A program made the translations under genes and the position numbers. DNA of 64,000 nt, from the NCBI GenBank assembly GCA_022432975.1, contig CM039502.1, positions 71,818,573 through 71,882,572 of the forward strand, written 5' to 3'. Under the pieces are notes generated by a model. The model saw only the letters and a program-made list of their open reading frames with translations. It was not told the origin of the DNA and did not search any database. This stretch comes from Begonia masoniana. Taxonomy: Eukaryota; Streptophyta; Magnoliopsida; Cucurbitales; Begoniaceae. This document shows, in pieces, positions 11,291-22,787 of this stretch. Each line of letters opens with the position of its first letter. Positions within the stretch are counted from its first letter, which is position 1.

Positions 11291-12989
11291 AGTTTGTTGG
11301 AGTGGGGTATGTGTCGTCGTAGAGATGAACTTGCCGACGATTAAGAGGCTGAAGTGGCCTTGCATTGGTTTCTGCATGCTGCAATTAATACGACCAAAAA
11401 AGTCTTAATCACTTCATTAACTTCACATTTATGATACAAACAAAGTAGAGATACGTACATCTTCAACAGCCGTTTTAAGCATTTTGACTTGTTCTTTGGA
11501 GACCGTCATCATCTGGAAATGCATGATAGTAATTAATGTTTCATTAATTTGTCCAAAATCAATGATTATATTATTTACTAGGTTGAATTATTTTGATTAC
11601 AAAAAGAAAAATTAGGATAAACTGTATGTTTGTCTTTAAATTTAAGATTTATTGTACTTTTTTATGCAAATAACCGTGTTAACTTACGAGCATTAGAAAT
11701 AAAATTTTCGCCAAAAAATCACATTTTTTCACGTGATCTTCTCTATTGGCGATTTCCATATATAAACAAGAAGTTCATAAATTTAATTTTGGAGCTGATA
11801 TCATCCCCTTGTACAGTAAGTTTATCAATGGAAATCGCTAAAATCTTTTTATTAGTAGTTGTTTCTCTTTAAAAATTACTTATCAGATAAGATCATGCGA
11901 CAAAAATATGATTTCTTCGATGGTAACACTAGCTAAGAAAATTCGATTGCTTATGCCCCTTGGGTTGTTAGGCTAAGAAGTAGTTTTCCCAAATAAATAA
12001 TAAAGTTTTGGCGTACCCTTTTGTTGATACTCCAAATGACACCTTCCGTACATGGAGGAACAGTGAGTGAACCCATGTATCTGTAATAATTCCTGCCGGC
12101 CATTTTTATGTCTGCTGGATCTACCTCTCTTAACCTAATCTCTTCATCCTTAATGTCTGTCAAACTGGAGATTTCCTTCGTAAACTGAAAACAAAACACA
12201 CCCCAATGAAGAAAACTTGTAAATTTTAAATATTATAAGCAGATGGGGACGGAGCTGCCTATGATTTGGAGGGACAGTTTACCTTGGACAGGAACTCATC
12301 TGGTCGACCAATCTTGTAGAGGACGCCCAATACTGCTATCTTGATCTTCGCTTTTGGGTCCAAGCTTTCGTGAACCAAATGCAGCTCTAAATCGTACTTT
12401 CTGCCATTGATGGTGTGCTCTGAGTGTGAATGCCAATGACATTGCCGGAGAACGTAGTCGGTGCCGTTGATCTCGATTGATCCGGCGTCGCCATCCCATC
12501 GTAGCTGCACCCATATAAAAATGTCTTGGAATAATTTGAAGTTAATAATCTACGGCGTAATATGTTATAGTATTTTTCAAAACTTACTGAAATATCATGG
12601 CCTCTGTTGTGGAGAGTAGCGTTACAGGTCTTGTAGTTTCTCTTCATAGAATTGAATTTACGTATAATTTTGACCCTCTTGTTTGATAAATCAATGGGAG
12701 ATTGCATATTTCCATTCTTACAGGCTGCCCATTCTTCCTTAAGCTCCCCCCAATAGTCTGGCCCTTTCTTGCTCCCTTCGATATAATCAAACTCTCTCTC
12801 ATCCTCTGCATTTAAAAAAAAAAAAGAACTTTTATTTATCAGACGAAAGAAAAAAAAGAAAGAACACGGTCATTTTGCAGCATTATTACCAACTTCCTGG
12901 GCTCTGAGAAGCACGGAATGTTGGAAGACGACGAGGAAGAAGAGAAGGAAACTAAGAAGAGAGAGTGCAGATGTTTTAAAAGTTTTCAT
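11291..12989 (-). CDS. Alpha-type carbonic anhydrase, secreted
   Basis: It interconverts CO2 and bicarbonate; plant alpha-CAs enter the secretory pathway. I read six exons on the minus strand: 12989-12890, 12805-12588, 12504-12283, 12184-12017, 11512-11459 and 11378 to a TAA at about 11291 (last edge good to a few bases). All introns are GT-AG. The product is about 283 aa, usual for the family. It starts with a hydrophobic signal peptide (LLSFLLFFLVVF, residues about 10-22). The family blocks PDYWGEL, QSPIDL, HWHSHSEHTING, LELHLVHE and SLTVPPCTEGVIW follow in order. The three zinc-binding histidines are present: two in HWH and one in ELHLVH. The residue after HWHS is His where Pro is common. 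No internal stop or frameshift is evident. Alpha-CA is a family-level call; the isoform is not assigned. Confidence 0.92.
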
Positions 12990-13074
12990 ATTTCAGAGCA
13001 GAGGGGTTTTGCAGAAGAACACGGAAAATGGAGACGGTGAGAGAGCAAGCAATGATTTTGTCTGGGCACGAAAG

Positions 13075-13083
13075 GATATATAT
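13075..13083 (-). promoter_or_regulatory. TATA box of the carbonic anhydrase gene
   Basis: Minus-strand TATATATA lies about 90 bases upstream of the ATG at 12989, a normal distance for a plant gene with a short leader. Confidence 0.55.
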
Positions 13084-13099
13084 AGAAGTTGGAAAGAGG

Positions 13100-15143
13100 G
13101 GAATCAAACAGAAAACACCATGAAAGCTTCTGGAGTTCTGGGGAAGAAACTTCTCAGGTATGAAAGCGATCAGAAAAGAACCCCAACCCAACCAACCAGG
13201 AAGACGGAGGACACCGCGTAATTGCATTTGTTTTAATTTATTTATTTTAAAAAGAAATTAGCCAATTATTGATCTTATAATAATACTTTAAAATTCAGAA
13301 AATTAGCTTAGGAATCCAGCATTTACGTTGACTTCTTTTGAAAAAAATTGATATTTAAAGAAATGAAAATCTGCCCTGACCGTACCATGTGTGTTTTTAA
13401 TGAAATTAGTTGCTGGCTACTAACCCATGCTCAATTATTTTGCTAAATTTATTATAATATTATGTATTTATTTGTAGTAATGTAATCTTTCATTTTATTT
13501 TAAAAATAATTAAAATAAATCATTAATCAAAAATATTTTTGAAGTAATAAACAAGGCCAACAAGCATCACTATGTTCATCTCACCAAACAAATCTGATTA
13601 CGAGAGGAATATTAACATTTTAATAAATATTTTTCAGTGGCTTGTATTTTAAATCAATATATTTTTAATAATTTCCATGATCTGATTGTTGAAGAATAAT
13701 AATGTGAGATTTGTAAGCACCAAACTAAGAAATCATTTATAAAAGAAAGTCATAAGATCCATAAACACCGACGCCCAACTGCGTTTAAATCAATATATTA
13801 ATTGTTTAATTATTAATATAATATCAATTGTGATGATTCATATCTTAGAAAAACAAGAATATAAAAACAGAGCTCCACAGCAGTTCCAGTCTGTTCCTAT
13901 TACTGCCTCTCCCACGCATTATATTTGAAAGCTCGTAGGAACATATTGCCATATTTATGAAATTACAAAAAAAAAAAAATTTCAAATAATAAACATTTTT
14001 ATAATCTTAACATAATAGTTGCACAACAATATAAAAAAATGCCCTTATTTTTATTCAGAAACAAATAGTACATGCTATTCCAGATCTATATAATTATAAA
14101 TTAGATACGTCTCAACCAGATATGTGCGTGCGTAATTTTTTCTTTTATAATTTTTTAGTAAGTTTCAAAAATTCATAACCAAATTTAATATTTACCAACA
14201 AATATATAGTAAGTTTAAGTTCAATATATAAATAAATACAAAGTAGGTATAATTAATCTTTGTCAATTAAATCATTGTGGTAGCGTAGCATCGTCCCAAT
14301 CTTTGACAGCAATATCCAGTACAATTATCATCTTCGTACCTCCTATACTAAAAGAAAAGGCTCATGTCATGTGGCCCTAACATTTAAATCATATATATTA
14401 TGCCTAAAAAATTTATTTTTGTTTATTTTCATATTAGAAATTTTGATTTATTTATTTGGCCTACCACTTGCATAATGTAATATCTGCTATTTAATTTTCT
14501 ATTGTTAATAAAATACATATGATTAGATTAATGCATGAATTTATCACGTGTATGATAGATTAACAAGTCTAGTAAGTTTAGAAATTAAAGGAGAAATCAA
14601 TGAAAGAGATACTTTTAGAAGACTTCATAATTGACCATTCTTTCCCTATTAAGATCTCAGCCAAAGCAAACAGCTAGTGGCCCCTGGGTCAGATCAACCT
14701 AGGAATGAAAACTATTCTAGTACCAAGTCAGGATCGAGTCCAACCTGATCGCCATTAGAGGAGTTGTGTCCATATGCTCCAAAGCTACGTGTTTTTACAC
14801 CAAGTTTCTGATAAAATCCTCGACTTCCTAATTTAGAAAAAGTTCAGGTCCTGTATACCTGCTAGATTTCAAGATATACAAATACAAGATAGGACTGAGG
14901 AATGAAGACAATGAGTAATATTTCATGCTTTCTATTATAAAAAGTACTAAGAGGGCTTATTAACACGAAAAGGTCATAATATCCTTACAGATGCAGAGAT
15001 TTTTATCTCGGAATACTAGTATAAGAGCACATGAGGAAGCAGTAGACAGAGTAATCACTCGTCCATCGCAAAATCATTAACGACCCAAAGAAAAAGAAAA
15101 ACTTGAAGTCCCTGTGCTTGTACGGCCGAAAAATGCATCACCC
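13100..15143. other. AT-rich intergenic region, no gene seen
   Basis: Apart from the start of the carbonic anhydrase promoter, I see only AT-rich sequence without meaningful ORFs. The right end is probably the 3' UTR of the minus-strand gene that ends at 15144. Confidence 0.6.
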
Positions 15144-16360
15144 TTAACGATCTATGAACGACTTGTTCATGAGGCTGACTGCGTTATCCATGAACTGCAT
15201 AAAACCAAGAAGATTATATGAATCATGGAATGGCAAAAGGTGTACTCCTCAATAGGTGATATGCACAGGTTCAGAATGAGCTGAATTGTTATTCAGCAAT
15301 AGACAGGAAAACATAGCAGCAAACAACCTCGTCTCGGTGAAGCAATAAAAATATGTGCCTTTGTAGAAACTTGTGTCAAACCTATATTTAGATTAAGCAG
15401 AGAGGAAGGGCATTTGCACATACATAAACACGAGAGCCTTGAACTTGCAGTAACAGATAATTTAAGATTTCTTTTTTGCCTAGTTCACATATATTATATA
15501 AGGTAATAACACATTGAACATACAAGTAAAACTTGAATACAAATACCTTTCCTAGTAGCTTAAGCTCTCTACCAACCGGTTCAAGGAAATTCAAGTCCAC
15601 TTCTATTGGCCATACCTATTGAAGGAAAAAAAAAAAAAAAAGCATCCACAAGCACATGAGAAACGGTAGAAAATCCAATTCAGCCACAAAATGATGCAAA
15701 ATGGCAAGATATATTCAACAACACATCAGTAGTTACGATGGTAAATAATTTGCAAATGACCCAATTGAGAGTGATAAATGCACAAACGCAGATGCAGAAG
15801 TGCAATGGCTGCCAATTTATACACCAAACACGCTTGAAAAGCATGCCTCATTTTATAGTAGGTGCCTAATTTCACAGCCAATAACTGGTAAAATACACCT
15901 CCGCAAACACATAAGAACTAACGATGAAAAAGATAATATCCAACTGAAAATAAAAACTGCTCTAGAAAGATCCAGATGGTGAATCAAACATCAGAATTTG
16001 GTTGAAATGTCCTTGAAACCCTTGTAAAATTGAGAAATTAAAATGAAAAATGAAGGAAAAGAAGGAAGAACCTTTAAACCAAGTAATTTGATGGGAATAG
16101 TTTGGCCTGGTACAATACAATCAGGCCCCGCCGCTTCAACTATGGCTTCTGTCGCCATTCCATATCCTATGGGATTAGGATGCTGCAAACAAAATGGGTC
16201 GTCACAATCACACAGAAGTTTCAGAAATCGGCACGAAACTATACAAAGCTGAGAGAGAGAGAGAGAGAGAGAGATCATCCTATGGGATTAGGATGCTGCA
16301 AACAAAATGGGTCGTCACAATCACACAGAAGTTTCAGAAATCGGCACGAAACTATACAAA

Positions 16361-16395
<35 letters not shown>

Positions 16396-16506
16396 CTTCA
16401 TGACGGAGAAAGCGAGATTAGAATAAGGGGTTTGGCGAGGCGCGGAGAATGGGAGAATGATGAATTTTGGGGATGGGATTGACGGAGGAAGCCCTCCATG
16501 GCGCAT
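15144..16506 (-). CDS. Small protein of unknown function, four exons
   Basis: I do not recognise the family. The exons on the minus strand are 16506-16396, 16182-16072, 15615-15547 and 15194-15144; all joins are GT-AG and phase 0, giving 113 aa ending KSFIDR. An in-frame ATG at 16596 would add 30 residues (143 aa); I prefer 16506 only weakly. The frame stays open across four exons with good splice sites, and the sequence is not low-complexity, so it is likely a real gene. Visible features are a proline-rich N-terminal part (LPPSIPSPKF), a segment with GYGMATEAIVEAAGPDCIVPG, and a C-terminal part with a Val-Trp-Pro-Ile start and MDNAVSLMNKSF. No transmembrane helix or zinc motif is seen. Intron 1 contains a tandem duplication that also duplicates its 3' splice site. 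Confidence 0.7.
16165..16393. repeat. 113-bp tandem duplication ending in GA microsatellites
   Basis: Two near-identical units (16165-16277 and 16278-16393) each start TCCTATGGGATTAGGATG and end in a (GA)n run. The unit contains the end of exon 2 and the 3' splice site of intron 1 of the overlapping minus-strand gene, so acceptor copies occur at 16182/16183 and 16295/16296. Confidence 0.9.
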
Positions 16507-16596
16507 CCTTTTGGAGAGCACCTCCTCCTCCGCCTGCTTTCCGAGACATAAGCGTCGCAGTTTAGCTGTATTACTTAGGGTTTGAAGATTATGCAA

Positions 16597-17432
16597 GCAA
16601 CCCTACACTCTCCTCGTCCGCTTCTTCACAGTACGTAGTGTTGCTGCCTCTGACAAATGTGGCGAACCTTCGTTTCCTTATCTCTGTAAATGTGCAGCCG
16701 TGGTGGCATCCGCGAAAGCAATCTTTCTTTTGGCTGAAATGTTTTTCTCATCTTTTTCTATTTTAATTATATAAACAAATATCATGATTAACGTGGGATT
16801 ATTTTTTAAAATCCCGGATGATTAAAATTCTTAACTCTTCGCTAATACACGTGAATCAATGAAATTTCAAGATGTTTAAAATTTTTAACTCTTCGCTAAT
16901 TATGATATTCGTAAAAGAATGTGAGTTCATAATTATTCATTATAAGGTGTGAACTAATGAAATTTCATTTTTGAACGTTAGATTGATCTTTGGTGAACCG
17001 TTAAGAATAGATAATGAATTTGAGATTGATATGAGCTTTAGAAATCTATAATTAAAAACAAAATACCCATCTAAAATGATTATAAGAAGAGAATATAATA
17101 GCATTCTTATCTTTGAAATTACTAAGCTAAAAGAAAAAGGGTGCTAAGAAAGTGCATAAATTACTCATGGCAGGATCATTGATGATGAAACTAACTCCAC
17201 TAACCAAAATAAACATACTTCACAAATCATTCTTCATGTTAACGTGCAGCGCGAACTAACAAATTTCTTGCACCATTAAATTACATTTTCTTAGTATTGC
17301 TGTTCTTTTTAGATCTCAATGATACAGAAGATAATTTAAAAAAAAAAAAAAATCAAATATTTAATAGAGGATACAAAAATAACAAAAAATTATACCACCA
17401 AATTTGAGAAAGTAGGCGATTTCACCTGGCTG
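16597..17432. other. intergenic region, no gene seen
   Basis: It holds the upstream region of the minus-strand small-protein gene on the left and the presumed 3' UTR of the PP2A subunit on the right. It is AT-rich and I see no convincing ORF. Confidence 0.6.
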
Positions 17433-19842
17433 CTACATCTGCCAGTCTTTCCATGTCAATTCCCGCTGCTGCTCCACTTCACTGGCCGCTGCCTCTCTCG
17501 CTGCGTACTCTTTCTGACATTCCTCAAACAACACAGCATCCATTTCCAAGAACATCTTCCTCACATTGACCGTCAACCCAAGCACTGCCTGATTCCAATG
17601 AGTTTGGATGTTCTTCTCCAATGCCGGGAAGATTATTGGTAAGATAACTCCCCGGTTTTGAGCAATCAAACTTACAATGTGTTCGTTATTCCAGTAAAAG
17701 AGGGCCCGCTCAGCCACCTGCAAGCAAATGAATTTAGTTAAAAACACTGTTTTATTCTGTCAAGACACAAGAAAGATGAAGTGTGACTGAGACAAAGATC
17801 ATATCAAAATCCAGCACTTTAACTGACAATATCAAAAATTTAAGCATTCTTAAGGACAAAATGATCTACCTGTAAACTTACAACCAACAGTTATAAATCC
17901 TTAAATCAACAAACTTCGAATGAATCACGAAACAACAGTTGAGGGGAAGAAGCAAAATAAAAACCGTGCCTCCTCAATCATAGTAACCAACTCAAAAGGT
18001 CATGACGTATTTTTAAATTATTGTAGAGAATAATTATGGCCTAACTAAAGTACTTCACAAATCACTTACACGAATATGTTAGTGCATAATCACATGGCTC
18101 TATAACATGCATATGGTTACTATGGATCTCCAACACTTCATAAAACCACAAAGACACCATGGTTTCAAAAGCAGAGATGATAACAAAAAGAAGCAATTAT
18201 GTCAACGAAACCAGATTTTTCAGTGAATACAACATGTGGGAGGAAGAAGCAATCCAGATTATTGCTTTAAGTAAAGGTAAGGAAAAAATTGTTCTAAAAC
18301 TGGAGCAGATTAAGAAAATGATACTGCTCTTTCATAAATATCATCACAATTGAATCTGTCAACATATGCATGAACTTATCTGTCTCAGTAATATTAGAAT
18401 GCATATAATTACAAAAGAAAAACTCAAAAGTTAACGCCAACCAGCAAGAGAGAGAGAGAGAGAGACAATTTTAAAATAATGTCAGAAAACACTTGACCAA
18501 TGATTGTCTTGCACCAGCACAAAATAATTTAGAAACTAAATTGGAAAGTCAACGAATTATTAATAATTAGGATAAATAAAAATGCCAGCCATAATAAATA
18601 CATTCGCCAGAAACACCTGTATGTTTTATATACTGTAAGTATTAAATACGAAAACATTCAAATTGTTCTCAAACCTGAAAATGGGAATTGTTGAGGCACC
18701 GACCAATCTGCCTAAAAAGTGGAACCATACAACGCTGAAATTCAGCAGACTGAGTGGCCTCAAGCACTTCCTCAAGTTCCCCAAGGAAAAGAACTTCTTT
18801 CTGACAATTGGTCAAGGGCCAGTATTTAAGTAAACCCCTTATCACAATATCTGCCAGCTTGAAATCCTTCTCCACAAACTGTGTAATACAATAAGACAAT
18901 TGCTGATGATATACTGCAACTGGTTTAGGCTTATGCAATGGAATTAGCGCTCTAACAAGGAATAACTTATGCTCCTCTTTCATAGGCAGTGCAAACCCAT
19001 TAATAATACTTCCTAAAATCTCCAAAAGCTCACCAATACCACTGTGTCTCTCTGTCTCATATATAAACCGATAAAAAATGTTGTTAATTGCTTTTCTAAT
19101 AAACGGTCGATGCACCATGAATTTTCCATATATACGATGCAAGATAGTCTTCAGATACTCCCGCTCTCGAGGGTCCTCAGAATCAAACAAATCCAATAGT
19201 TTTAACACAAAGGAGTGATCAATATACCTCTTGGCAACCTTGGTATCAGTATCAGAGGAGACAACATATCTCAAAAGGAGCTCGTATACAAGCTGCAAAT
19301 GAGGCCAAGATGGTTCCATATACGGTTCATCCTCTTCCGGATCAGCATGCTCTTGACCTGTATTTTCATGCGAAGTTGGAGGCAAACACCGAAAAATGTT
19401 TATCGAAATCATTTTTATCATTTCTTCCTGACAAATCTCTGTGATTTTCCCTGATCCCGACTGTATAAAATCAACCAACTCCATAAGGGTTTGTCTCTTG
19501 ATTTCTTTTTCTCGGGCAGACTTCAAAGTATCAGAAAAATCAAATTGAAAGCGACAAGTCTGCAATTTTCGGATAAACAAGTTCTGACGCTCCGAAACGG
19601 GAACATCTCGGAACATCGGAAGAGGCTCCACAGAGCCTGAAGGAGGTGCTACCGCTGCCACCACGGCAGGTCCCCCAGGGCCAGGGGCTGATAAGGCGGG
19701 TCCAGCTCGTGACGCATGATTTACGACCACATTTGTCGTAGAGAGAGCCCCAGAATTCCGACTAGCGGCAAAAAAACGAAGGATCACTAGCGTCAGACTT
19801 GGAGGGCTTGCGGTGCCCACCTCTGATGAATTTCTTCAACAT
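17433..19842 (-). CDS. PP2A regulatory subunit B' (B56 family), frameshifted in this assembly
   Basis: B' subunits steer the PP2A phosphatase to substrates. Exon 1 runs 19842-18675 and exon 2 17717-17433 (GTTTGA donor, TTGCAG acceptor), giving about 483 aa if one frame is assumed. The ATG at 19842 begins [17 protein letters not shown], the typical basic N-terminus. At 19770-19776 a run of seven A (T on the coding strand) puts the next codons out of frame and leads to a stop within a few residues; the long frame that follows opens with AASRNSG and carries the whole B56 helical-repeat domain (for example [46 protein letters not shown]). Six residues in that run would be in frame, so it is a single-base difference: an assembly or base-calling error, or a genuine null allele. 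The 5' leader has two short upstream ORFs. The C-terminus ends at KDWQM. Confidence 0.9.
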
Positions 19843-20011
19843 TTCTTCCCAAAATAAACCCTATTACTAAACTAACAGTAAGATTGGAACGGGCTCCCGA
19901 ATCAGGAATCAAATTCGAAGAACGCACTTGAGATTTGGAACCGATAGTAAGGAATACGGATCGAAATACACAAATCACATATCTTCAACTAAACAGATTG
20001 TACCCAATTCA

Positions 20012-20095
20012 TTATTCTCCACAATTTTCGGAAAATCGGAAATTTAACGGGAGACGTGAATCAGAAATTAGGGATTGGAGAAGAAACGCTACCAT
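20012..20095 (-). other. upstream ORF 2 of the PP2A B' leader (27 codons)
   Basis: The ATG at 20095 opens a short frame ending with TAA at 20012. It is upstream of and separate from the main ATG at 19842. If this part of the leader is not removed by an intron it could reduce main-ORF translation. There is no evidence that the peptide itself matters. Confidence 0.4.
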
Positions 20096-20112
20096 TTTTC
20101 AATTCCCGCCCG

Positions 20113-20160
20113 CTAAAAAGTACAATAGACGATGCACTCCCGTGAGACCGGCGAAACCAT
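20113..20160 (-). other. upstream ORF 1 of the PP2A B' leader (15 codons)
   Basis: The ATG at 20160 opens a frame of 15 codons closed by TAG at 20113. A GA/CT microsatellite (20191-20214) lies just upstream. Whether this lies within the mature leader is unknown. Confidence 0.35.
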
Positions 20161-20214
20161 GATGGAGAGGCCAACGACCCGACGATCAATAGAGAGAGAG
20201 AGAGAGAGAGAGAG

Positions 20215-21519
20215 ACGCAAAAGTTGAGGACGATAGGAGTTGGAAAATGGAAATACAGGGAAAAAGGAAGTAGAAGGATATGATTGGTTGAATTAATAAA
20301 CAGCTTTTTTTCTAATAGTTGATGTCTTAATTACACAATTAAGCTTTGCTTAATTAACTTAATCCATCCCACGCGTACAGCCACGACTCGCTCAGACATT
20401 ACTAATCATGATGACGTGGAGTTCTATTCAGCGCTGCCAAAAATTAGCTTTGATTTTCTATGTTTACAAGGTTGGTCTACTTCCATACTTGTTCCTTTTG
20501 TATGGATTAAGATGCAAAAATGGTAACGCAAATATAGATAAGGTATAGTGAAACCCCACCTTAATCCTTTTTTTAATCATTTTTATATCGAGTTAATTAA
20601 GTCCGACCTTTCCTCTTCTCCTGTCGCCTCCAAGTCTTGCCGCAATTGCCACTTGGTATGGAAAGATATATGATTTGTTATTTTCTCTAAATCTATCTTC
20701 ATCTAATGTACAAACACAAATTAACAGAACATTCTCGCAGCAACTTGCATAGCACCCAGTGATTAATGTTCGAGTTTAATTGAAGCTTGACAGAAGAAAC
20801 AAAAGGGTCTATAACTATTTTCATTTTTTTATGTTTGGAAATAAATCAAACAATCAAATCTCTCCAAAAATCTTATACGGGTCGATCTTGGTAGTTGCCT
20901 TTTTCACAGAATTTCTGTTCAAAAATCCAAAAAAGAGGAGGAAGAAGGCTGTTGGATTTAGACACTCGTAAAAAAAAAGAGAGAAAATGACTGATCTAAA
21001 CTTAAACTAAAATTAATTCAATGATGTAAATAAAATACAGCGCAATAAGTGGCTCAATGACACGACACTTCATACCATACCACTTGGTACCATTAGGAGT
21101 GACAGTAGAAGTCAATTAACAATTAAGAGTAGTGGCACAAAATGGTATTCAACCTATTGACCTATGGTTACCAAACTTCTCATTCATCACTACAACTTGC
21201 TTCAATGAATTAATTGAGAACGTGCCATTTTCAACCTGGGTCTACAAAAAAGAACCCTGAAATGGGTCTTGTTTTCAACGAAACGAGCAACCTATTCTAG
21301 CGATTGCTAGAATGAATATGGAATTAGCTTTTTTAGCTGAAATTATTTGGCAAATGTTATTTGGTGGCATGACAATGCAATTAGGAGAAGAGGGTGACCT
21401 AGTGAGGATGTTCAACAGTAAAGGTTTTTGCGGAAGTGGAGGATGCTGATAGAAGCTAAAGCAATAGATTCCATACAGTTTATGACCAATTGCATTTGAT
21501 TGTCATAGTAAACTAAATC
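20215..21519. other. intergenic region, no gene seen
   Basis: The left end is the presumed promoter of the minus-strand PP2A gene, with a CCAAT-like box near 20281. The rest is AT-rich, with the 3' UTR of the arsenate-reductase-like exon at its right end. Confidence 0.6.
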
Positions 21520-21690
21520 CTACACCAGCTCCTCCTTACAAGGTACCTTGTTGCAACGACAAACTGGCCTGCCAGAAGCTTCCCATCCATTGTAGCCACG
21601 CTCCAGAACCAAGATGTTCTTTATTTCAACTCCTTCGTCTGTCTTTTCCAGGTGGTTGGAAAGCTTTGCCGCACATGATGGGCCTCGAAC
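21520..21690 (-). CDS. Last exon of an ACR2/CDC25-like arsenate reductase (rhodanese fold), partial
   Basis: The plant enzyme reduces arsenate and can act as a dual-specificity phosphatase. The minus-strand exon starts after a TTGTAG acceptor at 21690 and encodes 56 residues plus TAG. It begins [10 protein letters not shown], the end of the HCX5R catalytic loop, and continues through [21 protein letters not shown] to a cysteine-containing tail (VPCKEEL). The intron splits the active-site loop, so the catalytic Cys and the N-terminal rhodanese half lie in an upstream exon. I could not find that exon between 21691 and 22298 or beyond the N gap. It may lie in the gap, be misplaced by the assembly, or be lost. 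Recognition rests on similarity to the Arabidopsis protein as I remember the family. Confidence 0.8.
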   Translation of the reverse strand, partial: VRGPSCAAKLSNHLEKTDEGVEIKNILVLERGYNGWEASGRPVCRCNKVPCKEELV

Positions 21691-22298
21691 CTACAAAATC
21701 GTAAAGCAATTGCCACATTCAAAATTGTTATTATCATAAGATTAATCTCATTTCCTAAAAGCAAAAACAAGCAGAATGAGAACAGATTACAGATTAGCAA
21801 TATGCACTTGATTCAGTATAGAAGAAGCTGCTAATCTTTAGTTACATGCAAGAATCAAGATTATCGAGAGAGATCCAAATTCCAACACAAGCTAAACAGT
21901 GTAAAGATTGGGGTATTTCAGAGTCATAAGAAAGTATAAACAATGAGGATTGAAATTATAATCCTCCTTCTTACAGTGTAACCAACATGGTTTTTTTGAA
22001 CTGAGGTTTCGGTGCTTCACCCAACAATTTACCTCACTTGTCTCAAGAAAGAAAAATTAAGACAAGCTGCTAATTAGAAATGGAACCGTATAGAGCTCAA
22101 AAAAGTATGATTTATCAACTCAAACGGACCATAGTGTCGCACAAAAGCGATTGGCACACTAATTTCAACTATTAAGAAAGAATCACTATATATTATTTTG
22201 CTTCCTTTTGTTATGGGAGAAACATAAATTTAGTAGAGGTCAGTTGGTCCGTGTAGCGAGTGTAGCGACTAGTTGAAAGAGTTGAACAATCTAGGACA

Positions 22299-22398
22299 NN
22301 NNNNNNNNNNNNNNNNNNNNNNNNNNNNNNNNNNNNNNNNNNNNNNNNNNNNNNNNNNNNNNNNNNNNNNNNNNNNNNNNNNNNNNNNNNNNNNNNNN
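22299..22398. other. assembly gap (100 N)
   Basis: Exactly 100 unknown bases, a length often used as a placeholder for a gap of unknown size. Sequences on its two sides may not be neighbours in the genome. Confidence 0.98.
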
Positions 22399-22787
22399 TT
22401 CTTGGTGAGCGCCGCCAAGGAGAGAGAGTGAGACCAAGTTTTCGATTCATCAAGGTTGGAGGCAAGGGAAGTGTTTGCGTAGTTACAAGCACCAACCTTC
22501 GTAAAGAAACTTCAAGGGTTAAGTCATCTCTACTCTCCGTTTTTAGGTTAGAAGTTAGAGTTTTTGTTTCAATTTGGATTCGAGCAAAGGAGCTTGAATC
22601 CCTTGGTGTTTTTGGTATATTTGTAGTGTTTACAAGTCCATTTACCATTTGGAGGCGAGAAACGACAATGAAGGGTGAGTTCCACAAACTCCCCTTTGTT
22701 GGAATCGACTAGTGGTCGACATTTCGAGGACAAGTGTCGACCGGTCATGCATTTCAATGAGAACCCAAGAGTTTGAAGTGTGACACT
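22399..22787. other. unassigned sequence beside the gap
   Basis: It has no recognisable protein. It contains GTTGGAATCGACTAGTGGTCGAC-like GTCGAC-rich sequence, similar in flavour to the LTR tail at 61700-62160, so it may be an LTR or leader remnant. Confidence 0.4.

Noticed and set aside
19793..19820. Start of the PP2A B' long frame at 19820
   Set aside because: That codon is GTG, and the residues before AASRNSG in that frame do not fit the family; the ATG at 19842 does, with a one-base frameshift.
22211..22687. ORF spanning the N gap
   Set aside because: It runs through unknown bases and has no recognisable content on either side.
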